Positions 52,990 through 61,388 of a stretch of DNA of 64,000 nucleotides are shown here, piece after piece. The DNA comes from a bacterium SCSIO 12827 (lineage in GTDB: Bacteria > Pseudomonadota > Alphaproteobacteria > Rhodospirillales > Casp-alpha2): contig CP073746.1 of NCBI GenBank assembly GCA_024397995.1, positions 1,674,001 to 1,738,000 on the forward strand, in the 5' to 3' direction. Made by a program: the position numbers and the translations under genes. The notes under the pieces were generated by a model. The model ran no database searches. It saw only the letters and a program-made list of their open reading frames with translations, and had not been told where the DNA came from. Position 1 is the first letter of the stretch. Every line of letters starts with the position of its first letter.

Positions 52990-53667
52990 TCAGTCCTGTG
53001 CCCATAGTGGATTCAGGACTTCCGTCAACTTGTCCGCGTCGTCACAGGCGCGGACCCGGAACCCGGCATCGGCCAGCGCCGCCGACTTGCCGCGTTCGGT
53101 TTCGGAATCCTTATGGGCGGAGCGCATATGCACCGCACCGGCCAGGCCGGCGGCCTTGGCTGCCTGAACGTCGATCACGCGGTCGCCGACCATCCAGGAT
53201 GCCCCGGCGTCGATGGGCAGGAGTTCCATCGCGCGCAACAGCATGCCGGGGTTGGGCTTGCGGTCCGGGTGGCTGGATGTCCGCAGCAGGCCGCGGCCTT
53301 CCGGGTGGTGTGGGCAGGCGAGGATCGCGTTGACGAAGGCATCGGCCTGGGCCAGTTGCGCCCACATCCAGTCCTGTAGGCGGGCGAAATCCGGCCAGTC
53401 ATACTTACCGAGCCCGATGCCGCCCTGGTTCGTTATCACGACGACCGGCATGGCGCGCGCATTGGCGGCGCGGATGGTGGCCACGGTGCCGGGGATCAGG
53501 CGGGCGTCTTCGATACGGTGGAGATAGGGAACCTCCTCGACCATGACCCCGTCACGGTCGAGGAACAACGCCCCCCGGCGGACCGGGCCCGGCGTGCGGT
53601 TGACGATCTGGCACCAGACGTCGTCGTCGCCGGCGAACAGGTCCGGGACGTCGGCGGATGGTGCCAT
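52990..53667 (-). CDS. HAD-IIIA phosphatase, GmhB/histidinol-phosphatase-like
   Basis: A 225-residue HAD phosphatase. The nucleophile motif is ALFLDRDGVMVEE (D37 and D39), motif II is VVITNQGGIG, and motif III/IV is RKPNPGMLLRAMELLPID and WMVGDRVIDVQAAKAAG. The CPHHPEG segment is the zinc loop of the D-glycero-manno-heptose bisphosphatase group, but the second pair of cysteines found there is missing. Substrate unknown. It is 21 bases from gcdH on the same strand. Confidence 0.82.
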   Translation of the reverse strand: MAPSADVPDLFAGDDDVWCQIVNRTPGPVRRGALFLDRDGVMVEEVPYLHRIEDARLIPGTVATIRAANARAMPVVVITNQGGIGLGKYDWPDFARLQDWMWAQLAQADAFVNAILACPHHPEGRGLLRTSSHPDRKPNPGMLLRAMELLPIDAGASWMVGDRVIDVQAAKAAGLAGAVHMRSAHKDSETERGKSAALADAGFRVRACDDADKLTEVLNPLWAQD

Positions 53668-53688
53668 GGGGTCGCCTTTCGCCCGGGA

Positions 53689-54912
53689 TTACGCGGTGAA
53701 GGCCTGAATGCCCGTCTGCGCCCGGCCCAGGATCAGGGCGTGGATGTCATGGGTGCCTTCGTATGTATTAACCGTCTCAAGGTTAAGAAGGTGCCGGATG
53801 ATATGAAATTCGTCGGCGATACCGTTGCCGCCGTGCATGTCGCGCGCCATACGCGCCACGTCGAGCGCCTTGCCCGTCGAATTGCGTTTGACCAACGAGA
53901 TGTTTTCCGGCGGGCAGGTGCCTTCGTCGAGCATGCGGCCGACCCGCAGGCAGGCTTGCAGGCCGAGGGTGATCTCGGTCAGCATGTCGGCCAGCTTTTT
54001 CTGGATCAGCTGGTTGGCGGCCAGCGGACGGCCGAACTGCTTGCGGTCGAGGGTGTATTGGCGGGCGGCATGCCAGCAGAACTCGGCGGCGCCCAGCGCC
54101 CCCCAGGAAATCCCGAACCGCGCTTTGTTCAGGCAGCCGAAGGGACCGGCCAGGCCGGACACGTTGGGCAGCAGGTTTTCCTCGGGCACGAAGACATTAT
54201 CCATGACGACTTCGCCGGTCAGCGACGTGCGCAGCGAGAATTTGCCCTCGATCTTCGGCGCGGACAGGCCCTTCATGCCCTTTTCCAGCAGGAATCCGCG
54301 GATCTTGCCGTCGAGCTTGCCCCACACGACGAACACATCGGCGATCGGGCTGTTGGAAATCCACATCTTGTTGCCGGTCAGCACATAGCCGCCGTCGACC
54401 TTCTCGGCCCGGGTCTTCATGCCGCCGGGGTCCGAGCCGTGGTCCGGTTCGGTCAGGCCGAAAGCGCCGACGATCTCGCCCTTGGCAAGGCGCGGCAGGA
54501 ATTTCATGCGCTGTTCCTCGGTGCCGTAGGCATAGATCGGATACATGACCAGCGACGACTGCACGCTGAGCGAGGAGCGGTAGCCGGAATCAACCCGTTC
54601 CACCTCGCGCGCGATCAGGCCGTAGCACACATGGCCGACGCCGGCGCCACCGTACTGTTCGGGAATGGTCGGGCCGAGAAAGCCCAATTCGCCCATTTCA
54701 TTGAAGATTTCACGGTCGAAGGTCTCGTTGCGGAAGGATTCGAGAACCCGCGGCATCAGTTTGTCCTGAGAATAGGCGCGGGCCGTTTCGGCGACCATTC
54801 GTTCGTCCTCGGTCAGCTGATCGACCAGCCCGAAGGGGTCTTCCCAGTTGAATTCAGGCTTTGCCTGCGGGGACTTCGGGGCAACTTTGGGGGCGTCAGC
54901 TGCATCCGGCAT
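53689..54912 (-). CDS. gcdH: Glutaryl-CoA dehydrogenase
   Basis: An FAD enzyme that oxidises and decarboxylates glutaryl-CoA to crotonyl-CoA in lysine and tryptophan breakdown, 407 residues. The active-site glutamate is in [20 protein letters not shown] (E about 385), with the family patterns [32 protein letters not shown] (here in parts) and [19 protein letters not shown]. The C-terminus is typical of the GCDH branch. No CoA-transferase or regulator is linked; the gene appears single. Confidence 0.93.
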   Translation of the reverse strand: MPDAADAPKVAPKSPQAKPEFNWEDPFGLVDQLTEDERMVAETARAYSQDKLMPRVLESFRNETFDREIFNEMGELGFLGPTIPEQYGGAGVGHVCYGLIAREVERVDSGYRSSLSVQSSLVMYPIYAYGTEEQRMKFLPRLAKGEIVGAFGLTEPDHGSDPGGMKTRAEKVDGGYVLTGNKMWISNSPIADVFVVWGKLDGKIRGFLLEKGMKGLSAPKIEGKFSLRTSLTGEVVMDNVFVPEENLLPNVSGLAGPFGCLNKARFGISWGALGAAEFCWHAARQYTLDRKQFGRPLAANQLIQKKLADMLTEITLGLQACLRVGRMLDEGTCPPENISLVKRNSTGKALDVARMARDMHGGNGIADEFHIIRHLLNLETVNTYEGTHDIHALILGRAQTGIQAFTA

Positions 54913-55025
54913 CGGGTGCTCCTTCCTGTTTGCTTATCGTTGGCGCCAAATGAGGCGTCAAACTCGCACGGTTCGGAGGTGCGGGCAAGATTCAGAGCAT
55001 TTCGCAGGTTGAAATGGGGTGAGTG

Positions 55026-55763
55026 TCAGCTGCCGGTGGCGGCGGCGACTTTGCCGACCGACCATCGGCGGCCTTCCGTGCGTTCATCGGCGGCATCGAC
55101 CCGCAACGTGATTTCCGGACGTCCGTGCAAGCGGTCGTTGGTCACGCGCAGCTGGGCATCGACGCGCACGCCGTTCACGGGCCACCACTGGTATCGGCAA
55201 TCCTGGCCGTTGCCGTAGGACAGACGAGTGCATTCAGAGGTTGATGGCTTGCCCCACAAATTGCCCAGATGCTCGGTGATTTCGCGCTCGGTATGAAACC
55301 GGAACGTCTGCGTATAGCTCAGGCGAAAGGCGGTGGCGTCCTTTTCACCCGTCGGGAAATGAGCCGTGAATACCCCCTTGTCCGTACGCAGGACGCCGAT
55401 CACACCGGCCTGGGCTGCCTTCAGGGATTCTGGCGTGGGGATAATCTTGAGGAAATTCTCATACGTCATGCCGATTTCGATGGGGCCGATGAAGAAATTC
55501 GGATCCGCCAGGGGCGCGCGCACTCGGGCCACGTAAAGCTGCAGGGCCGCTGCGCCGATGTGCTGGGCTTCCCGCTTTTTGATTTCCATATCAGGCAGGT
55601 AGCCGGCGACATCCGCCGTGTCGGTTTCCTGGGGGGCGGGGGAGGCGAAATGCGCGAGTAGACCGAAGGCCACCCCCAACACGCCGAAGACCAGGGCAAG
55701 CGCCCGGAACGGGCGGAACCTGCCTCGTTTCGGTGTCGTCATCGCCTGTGCTGCGCGTGCCAT
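55026..55763 (-). CDS. Unknown membrane-anchored protein
   Basis: Not recognised. About 245 residues with one N-terminal membrane segment (FRALALVFGVLGVAFGLLAHF) and a periplasmic domain: IGPIEIGMTYENFLKIIPTPE, SYTQTFRFHTEREITEHLGNLWGKPSTSECTRLSYG and CRYQWWPVNGVRVDAQLRV, with two Cys that may form a disulfide. The ATG at 55763 is preferred; a TTG at 55784 would add seven residues. The IEIGMTYENFL stretch resembles SmpA/OmlA-type modules, tentatively. Confidence 0.65.
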   Translation of the reverse strand: MARAAQAMTTPKRGRFRPFRALALVFGVLGVAFGLLAHFASPAPQETDTADVAGYLPDMEIKKREAQHIGAAALQLYVARVRAPLADPNFFIGPIEIGMTYENFLKIIPTPESLKAAQAGVIGVLRTDKGVFTAHFPTGEKDATAFRLSYTQTFRFHTEREITEHLGNLWGKPSTSECTRLSYGNGQDCRYQWWPVNGVRVDAQLRVTNDRLHGRPEITLRVDAADERTEGRRWSVGKVAAATGS

Positions 55764-55957
55764 GCCTTCTATTCCTTTCCTCAATCTGCGTGGTGTCGGT
55801 TCGTTACATGGCTGGACTTATGACTTTCGACATAGTGTAAGGTATGAAAAATAAGCATTCGAATGAATAATTTGCCGGTACTTTTAGATAAAATTGTCGG
55901 TAATTTTCGTCAGGCATGGGATTTGCCGGGGCGCAAAAAAGAGGTTATAGCGGGACC

Positions 55958-56533
55958 ATGATCACGCCGCACCAACGCACCGATCGGGCAAGGGCAACCC
56001 GTTTCAAGGCCGTCCGTATCGCAACCTTGTCCGTTATGGCCGGGGTGCTGCTCAGCGGTTGCGGAATGGCCAAGCCCTATGTTTACGATTCCATCGCCTA
56101 CAACCGCGATGATCCGGATTTTGCCAAAGTCCCGGAAACACGGGATTCGGTGACCATCTGCTATTCCAAACGGTCGACCACGCCGGCAGAAGTCGCGCGG
56201 CTTGCGGCTGAAACCTGCGCTCCTTACGGGACCGGTATCGCTTATGTCGGCAATAGTTACGCCGAATGCCCCATGCTGACTCCGGTCGGTGCCGTATTTG
56301 CCTGTACCGGGGCGGTGGGAACGCGAGCCGTGGCCGGGCGGGGCGCTGGCTCGCGGTCTTCCACCGCAGGCGGAACGCCCGGACAGCCGGGCACACCCCT
56401 GACGGGGTTCGCGGAAGGCGCTCGTCCCATGGGTGTGCTGTTCGGCCGGCAAGGCTCGACGGCCTCTCCGGCGGCGGCACCGCTTCCCGCCTTGCCGCCG
56501 GCTGTTCCCGGTCAGCCTGAAACGAAGCCGTGA
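55958..56533 (+). CDS. Unknown lipoprotein
   Basis: Not recognised. About 191 residues with a lipobox in LSVMAGVLLSGCGM (Cys about 34) and a short folded region with three Cys (TICYSK, AETCAPYG, ECPML, FACTG), then a Gly/Ser/Pro-rich C-terminal tail. It could be an outer-membrane or periplasmic lipoprotein. The alpha/beta hydrolase gene starts 8 bases after its stop. Spaced direct repeats lie upstream. Confidence 0.65.
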   Translation: MITPHQRTDRARATRFKAVRIATLSVMAGVLLSGCGMAKPYVYDSIAYNRDDPDFAKVPETRDSVTICYSKRSTTPAEVARLAAETCAPYGTGIAYVGNSYAECPMLTPVGAVFACTGAVGTRAVAGRGAGSRSSTAGGTPGQPGTPLTGFAEGARPMGVLFGRQGSTASPAAAPLPALPPAVPGQPETKP

Positions 56534-56540
56534 ACCGAAG

Positions 56541-57431
56541 ATGCGGGGCCTTGGGCCGGTCCGGCGGCCATACGGCTGGATGATGCTGGCCGCTTTACAA
56601 GTTTTGATCTTCGCCGCCGGCATTTACGTTCTTGTCGTCGGGCTGGTGTTCCTTGGGCAGCGGCGACTGATGTATCACCCGGGTGGTGTGGCCGGCGCGC
56701 CTGCCGATGCCGGCCTGCCTGATGCGGGCGTGGTCCGCGTATCCACGGCGGACGGGTTCGGCCTTCAGTCCTGGTATTTGGCGCCGCGGTCCGGCCGTCC
56801 GGTCCTTCTCTATTTCCACGGTAATGCGGGTACCATCGCTGACCGTGCGTTCAAGGCGCGTCTCTTCGCGCGCCAGGGGATCGGCGTGATGTTGGCGGAA
56901 TACCGAGGTTATGGCGGCAATTCGGGTGCCCCAACCGAAGCAGGACTCTACGCCGATGCCCGGGCCAATCTGGCATGGCTGGCGAACCAGGGGCATGAAC
57001 CGGGGGACATCATCCTCTACGGCGAATCCCTTGGTACCGCTGTTGCCGTTCAGGCGGCCCTTGAACAAGCCCAGGCGGGAACGCCGGTGCGGGCCTTAGT
57101 GCTCGAAGCGCCGTTCACGACCATGTCCGATGCGGCGGGCGTGCATTATCCCTGGCTTCCGACCGGACTGCTGACCCGTGATCGCTATGCTTCCAGTGCC
57201 AAGATCGGCGCCGTGCAATGCCCGGTCCTTGTCGTCCACGGCAGCGCCGACCGGGTCGTGCCGCAGGACCAGGGAAAGCGCCTGTTCGCCCTTGCGGCGG
57301 AGCCGAAGACGGCGGCTTGGCTTTCGGGAGCAGGGCATGCCGACGTCTATGACTTCGGTGCCGGGGAGATCATTTTAGACTTTTTCGACGCAAGCCCGAA
57401 CGAAGGCGGGGATATTCCCTCAGCGCGTTAA
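56541..57431 (+). CDS. Membrane-anchored alpha/beta hydrolase (BEM46-like)
   Basis: A 296-residue protein with an N-terminal membrane helix (LQVLIFAAGIYVLVVGLVFLG) and an alpha/beta hydrolase domain: LLYFHGNAGTIADR, the nucleophile elbow LYGESLGTAVA, the acid in HGSADRVVP and the histidine in GAGHADVYD. The BEM46/ABHD17-like FHGNAG signature is clear. The ATG at 56541 lies 8 bases after the lipoprotein stop; a longer frame from 56433 overlaps that gene. Confidence 0.85.
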   Translation: MRGLGPVRRPYGWMMLAALQVLIFAAGIYVLVVGLVFLGQRRLMYHPGGVAGAPADAGLPDAGVVRVSTADGFGLQSWYLAPRSGRPVLLYFHGNAGTIADRAFKARLFARQGIGVMLAEYRGYGGNSGAPTEAGLYADARANLAWLANQGHEPGDIILYGESLGTAVAVQAALEQAQAGTPVRALVLEAPFTTMSDAAGVHYPWLPTGLLTRDRYASSAKIGAVQCPVLVVHGSADRVVPQDQGKRLFALAAEPKTAAWLSGAGHADVYDFGAGEIILDFFDASPNEGGDIPSAR

Positions 57432-57598
57432 TCATAACATCCTGAAAAGGCTGGGGCTTCTAGGGTTGTTCTGTCGTTAAGACTCCTATAATTTATACAG
57501 TGTAATGGTGTATCTGCGCCTTAATGGAGCAGTGTGCCCGGTTCGTGCGCGCCGCACGTGATTGGGAACCCACAAACGAAGCGTTAACGAACGGGAAT

Positions 57599-58027
57599 AT
57601 GGCGAAGATTTCTCCAACCGCCGCGCCGGCTATTTCCAGCGTCTCGACGGCCCGCATGACGGGCGTCGCGGGCGTGTCCGGCCATGGCCGGATTGAGGAG
57701 ATCAGCGGCGGCAATGCGATGTCGTTCGAAGCCGCCCAGTTCGGCTTCCAGAATGCGCCGGATGACAAATATGACGACCGCCGTGCCCTGTCCGACGACC
57801 GGCGGCGCAATCCGAACCTCGGGCGCGGGCGCTTCACGGCGCCGAACGACACGTTCGCCAAGATCATCCAGAGTGAACTCACCGCCCCCAAGGTTTACGG
57901 CGAGGAAGGCAGGCCCAGGAATTTCGGGGGTCTTGTTTCCAAGGCGATTGCGACTTACGAGCTGAACGCTCAGGTCATCCACGGCACGCTGCCCAGAAAG
58001 GGCACGACCCTTAGCATGCGTCTTTAG
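57599..58027 (+). CDS. Unknown small basic protein
   Basis: Not recognised. About 142 residues. It has a disordered, Ala/Ser-rich start (MAKISPTAAPAISSVSTARM) and a charged core (DDKYDDRRALSDDRRRNP), then NDTFAKIIQSE and NFGGLVSKAIATYELNAQVIHG. No membrane segment or known motif. A good terminator follows its stop at 58056-58077, so it is a real transcription unit. The ATG at 57599 is chosen; one at 57524 would add 25 residues. Confidence 0.6.
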   Translation: MAKISPTAAPAISSVSTARMTGVAGVSGHGRIEEISGGNAMSFEAAQFGFQNAPDDKYDDRRALSDDRRRNPNLGRGRFTAPNDTFAKIIQSELTAPKVYGEEGRPRNFGGLVSKAIATYELNAQVIHGTLPRKGTTLSMRL

Positions 58028-58055
58028 CCGAGCCCGCCGTTGACCGAACGACGCG

Positions 58056-58077
58056 CCGGCCCGATGGCCGGTTTTTT
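58056..58077 (+). terminator. Rho-independent terminator after the unknown gene
   Basis: CCGGCC-CGAT-GGCCGG, a perfect 6-base stem with 4-base loop, is followed by T6 and begins 28 bases after the stop codon of the gene at 57599-58027. Confidence 0.85.
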
Positions 58078-58280
58078 CATGCGCGGAAGGTTGGGGGGGG
58101 GGGGAACCGCCGATATTTGTGCCGGATGTTTGGGCTGGACCCGTCATGGCGGGCTTATGTTAATCTTTCCTTGGTCAATGACGGGGCATACTCGGGCCGC
58201 CCGCCCAAGACTTGCGGCGTGGCGATGATCAAGCCGGGCAGACCGGCGCACCGGAACGACACCGGAAACAAGGGGAAGGC

Positions 58281-58814
58281 ATGCGTGCCGATGTAAAAAG
58301 CGCCTTCGACGTGGCCTTCTGGTTCGCGGACACGGCGTTGGAACAGAATGAATATCTGCAGCCGCAAAAGCTTCAGCGGCTTCTGTTCCTTGCGCAGGGT
58401 TATTATGCCGTGCTGCATAACGGGCGCAAACTGATGCCGGCCGTTTTCGTCGCCGATGAACTCGGCCCCATGGAGCCGAATATCTACGCTGGATTCTCCC
58501 GCGGGCGCCCCAACATCGATGTCGAGCTGTTTATCCCTCACGAAATCGACGGTTATCTGACCAGCCTGTGGCGTCGGTTCGGCCATGCGTCGATGGAGCG
58601 TCTGAACCAAATAACCAAGGGAACCAGCGCCTACAAACAGGCCCGGGCCAAAGGCGCCCGGACGGAAATCACCCTTGATGCCATGCGCCTGTCGTTCGTG
58701 CGGGCCGAGAACACGCCCGGGGTTCAACAGGTAGTGAAGCCCAAGGTTTTTGTAACCCAAACAGGCAAGCCGGTTCAGGTCAAGGCCTGGGATCCAGGCG
58801 CGAAAAACTCCTAG
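58281..58814 (+). CDS. Panacea (DUF4065/SocA-like) domain protein
   Basis: A 177-residue protein. FDVAFWFADTALEQNEYLQPQKLQRLLFLAQGYYAVL fits the Panacea/DUF4065 pattern (KLQKLLYFAQGW in family members), followed by MPAVFVADELGPMEPNIYAGF and a helical C-terminal region. Panacea proteins are antitoxins or adaptors that target proteins to ClpXP (as SocA does). AGGGGAAGG precedes the ATG at 58281. No toxin gene lies beside it, so here it may have another role. Confidence 0.75.
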   Translation: MRADVKSAFDVAFWFADTALEQNEYLQPQKLQRLLFLAQGYYAVLHNGRKLMPAVFVADELGPMEPNIYAGFSRGRPNIDVELFIPHEIDGYLTSLWRRFGHASMERLNQITKGTSAYKQARAKGARTEITLDAMRLSFVRAENTPGVQQVVKPKVFVTQTGKPVQVKAWDPGAKNS

Positions 58815-59048
58815 CTAAAAAAACTCTCATTGATATCAGTTTCTTAGGCCGCGTTCCTGGGGTTCCGCTTGCGCCTTTCCATGACTTGTCTAATATCAGG
58901 CGCGAACGGTTCATCTGGGCTGCTCTGTGCCAGTCATGGTGTTGGGGGTGTTCCGGGGGGCCGGCAATAATGAGGCAGACGTTTCGATAAGCGCCGAATA
59001 ATGGCGCACGGAATAAAGCGCCTTACACATATGTCTGGGAGGACACGC

Positions 59049-60287
59049 ATGAACACGAAACGACTCATCCCCGTCGTCGCCGCAACCCTTGCGGTTGCAG
59101 GTTTGGCCTTTGCCGGCCCGGCGCAAGCCAAGGTCGAAGGTGACACCATCATTCTCGGCTCGGCGATTTCGTTCACCGGGAAGTATTCGACCAACGGCAT
59201 TCATGCCAAGAACGGCTACGACATCGGCGTCGCGAAGATCAACGCGATGGGCGGCGTCAAGGTCGGCGGTAAATCCTACAAACTGAAAATTCAGTATTAC
59301 GATGATGAATCGACGCCACTGCGCACGGCGCAGCTGCTGGAACGCCTGGTCAACCAGGACGGCGTGAAGTACTTCCTGGGGCCGTATTCGTCGGCCACGA
59401 CCAAGGCCGCAGCACCGATCATCGAAAAATACAAGGTGCCCATGATTGAAGCGGAGGGTGCGTCGCGCTCGCTGTTCAACAAGGGCTACAAGTATCTGTT
59501 CGCGGTTCTGTCGACGTCCGAACAGTATCTTGCCAGCTCGATCGGGTTGGCCGCCGAAATCGCCGAGAAGAACGGCAAGAAGGCATCGGACGTGAAGATC
59601 GCCATGGCGTTCGAGAACGATCCGTTCTCCCTCGACGTGCGGGCCGGTGTGCTGGAAGACGCCAAGAAATACGGCATGAAGGTCGTCATCGACGACAAGA
59701 TGCCACGCGACCTGAACGACATTTCCTCGACCCTGACCAAGGTCAAGGCCCTGAAGCCTGACCTGCTTCTGCTGTCCGGCCATTCCAAGGGTGCGGCCAC
59801 GGGCGCGCGTCAGATCAAGGAAATGAAGATCGACGTGCCGATGATCGCGCTGACCCATTGCGAGGCGGCCAAGATCACCAGCAAGTTCGGTGCCTCGACC
59901 AATGACTTCCTGTGCCCGACCCAATGGGCACCGACCTTGACCTATAAGGACAAGTATTTCGGCACGGCCGCCGACTACGATAAGGAGTTCAAGAAAACCT
60001 TCGATGGTTACAAGAACGTGCCTTATCAGTCGGCCCAGGCGACCGCGTCGGTTCTGGTGTGGAAGGATGCCTTCGAACGGGCCAATTCCCTGGATCCGGA
60101 AAAGGTGCGTGACGCCATCGCGGCGACGGATATGGAAACCTTCTACGGCGGGATCAAGTTCGCGCCGGAAGGCAACAACATCGCCAAGCCGATGGTTCTG
60201 CGTCAAATCCAGAACGGCGAGTACAACGTGGTGGCCCCGTCCAAATGGGCGTCGCATCCCGTGAACTGGCCGCGGAAAGCCCAGTAA
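59049..60287 (+). CDS. livK: Branched-chain-amino-acid-type ABC binding protein (LivK-like)
   Basis: A periplasmic binding protein of 412 residues (Peripla_BP_6). The signal peptide is MNTKRLIPVVAATLAVAGLA with an AQA-K cleavage. The mature part begins IILGSAISFTGKYSTNGIH and has patterns YYDDESTPLRTAQLLERLV and FLGPYSSATTKAAAPI. GGAGGA is 6 bases before the ATG. It heads the liv-type operon. The ligand may be amino acids, amides or urea. Confidence 0.9.
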   Translation: MNTKRLIPVVAATLAVAGLAFAGPAQAKVEGDTIILGSAISFTGKYSTNGIHAKNGYDIGVAKINAMGGVKVGGKSYKLKIQYYDDESTPLRTAQLLERLVNQDGVKYFLGPYSSATTKAAAPIIEKYKVPMIEAEGASRSLFNKGYKYLFAVLSTSEQYLASSIGLAAEIAEKNGKKASDVKIAMAFENDPFSLDVRAGVLEDAKKYGMKVVIDDKMPRDLNDISSTLTKVKALKPDLLLLSGHSKGAATGARQIKEMKIDVPMIALTHCEAAKITSKFGASTNDFLCPTQWAPTLTYKDKYFGTAADYDKEFKKTFDGYKNVPYQSAQATASVLVWKDAFERANSLDPEKVRDAIAATDMETFYGGIKFAPEGNNIAKPMVLRQIQNGEYNVVAPSKWASHPVNWPRKAQ

Positions 60288-60333
60288 TCAGGGTTTTACG
60301 GCCTGACGGGTGACCGCAGGCAAAGCTTGAACC

Positions 60334-60363
60334 CCGCCCTCGGCCAATGCTGGCCGGGGGCGG
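60334..60363 (+). promoter_or_regulatory. Strong hairpin between livK and livH
   Basis: CCGCCCTCGGCCA (60334-60346) pairs with TGGCCGGGGGCGG (60351-60363), a 13-base stem with one G-U pair and an ATGC loop. No T tract follows. This layout often stabilises the binding-protein mRNA and lowers expression of the downstream permeases. Confidence 0.7.
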
Positions 60364-60446
60364 CCGGTTCCTGCGCATACCAGCATTTATATTTTCGGAT
60401 ATACCGACCAATCGCTTCTCCACTGAACTAGGGATGGATCAGGGAC

Positions 60447-61349
60447 ATGTGGGACAATATTTCAATTCTGACCGCAGCGCCGGTCTTCAATATTCAGCTG
60501 ATCCTCGACGGTCTGTTCATCGGCTCGACCTTTGCGTTGGCGGCCTATGGCCTGGCCCTCGTATGGGGCGTGATGAACGTGAAGAACTTGGCGCAGGGCG
60601 ACTTCGTCATCATGGGCGGCTACGTCGCCTGGTGGCTGGGTAAGCAGGGCATTCATCCTCTGTGGGGCCTGCCGGTTTCGATCATCGTCATGTTCGTATT
60701 CGGCTGGGTGGTTTACGTCACCATCATCCGACGCGTCATCGACAAGGACATGTTCACCTCGCTGCTAGCGACCTTCGGGCTTGCCATCGTTCTAGCCCAG
60801 GCATTGAACCTGATGTTCGGTCCCGAGGTGCAGACGGCGGAAAGCGATTTCGCCATCCGCAGCTATTTCGATAACAGCGTCACCGTTGCGGATATCAAGC
60901 TGGTCGCCTTCGCGCTTTGCGGTGTGCTGGCGGTCGTCGTGGTGTTGTTCATGAAGAATTCGCGCATGGGGCAGGCGATCCGCGCCACGGCCCAGGACGC
61001 CCGCGCAGCGCGGGTCATGGGCATCGACACGGACAAGGTCTATGCCTTTACCTTTTCCCTGAACGCGGCGATCTGCGGCGCGGCGGGTGCCTTGATCTCG
61101 ATGATCTGGGTGATTCAGCCGTTCTACGGTATCGGCCATTCGATCCGATCCTTCGTCATCGTCACGGCGGCCGGGTTCGGCAACCTGGGCGGCGTCATCA
61201 TGGCGGGGCTGGGGCTTGGCGTTATGGAACAATACGGCGGTTTCGTGCTTGGCGCCGAATTCCAGCAGGCCTGTGTGGTCGGCCTTCTGGTCGCCGTGCT
61301 GATCTACCGTCAGCTTGAAATGCGTCGCCACCGCCAGGTCGTGCAGTAA
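60447..61349 (+). CDS. livH: Liv-type ABC permease LivH
   Basis: An inner-membrane permease of 300 residues. Patterns are LILDGLFIGSTFALAAYGLALVWGVMNVKNLAQGDFVIMGGYV at the start (in parts) and the cytoplasmic loop RAARVMGIDTDKVYAFTFSL. Eight or so hydrophobic segments. It follows the hairpin after livK, and livM starts 39 bases later. Confidence 0.92.
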   Translation: MWDNISILTAAPVFNIQLILDGLFIGSTFALAAYGLALVWGVMNVKNLAQGDFVIMGGYVAWWLGKQGIHPLWGLPVSIIVMFVFGWVVYVTIIRRVIDKDMFTSLLATFGLAIVLAQALNLMFGPEVQTAESDFAIRSYFDNSVTVADIKLVAFALCGVLAVVVVLFMKNSRMGQAIRATAQDARAARVMGIDTDKVYAFTFSLNAAICGAAGALISMIWVIQPFYGIGHSIRSFVIVTAAGFGNLGGVIMAGLGLGVMEQYGGFVLGAEFQQACVVGLLVAVLIYRQLEMRRHRQVVQ

Positions 61350-61388
61350 GCGCGCGGCCCAAGAAGAACGATAACGGGAGCAAAAACC

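Noticed and set aside
53518..55218. 566-residue plus-strand frame opposite gcdH
   Set aside because: Antisense to an unmistakable glutaryl-CoA dehydrogenase with no domain pattern of its own.
58911..60257. 448-residue minus-strand frame opposite livK
   Set aside because: Shadow of livK; repetitive Arg/His/Gly composition and no recognisable motif.
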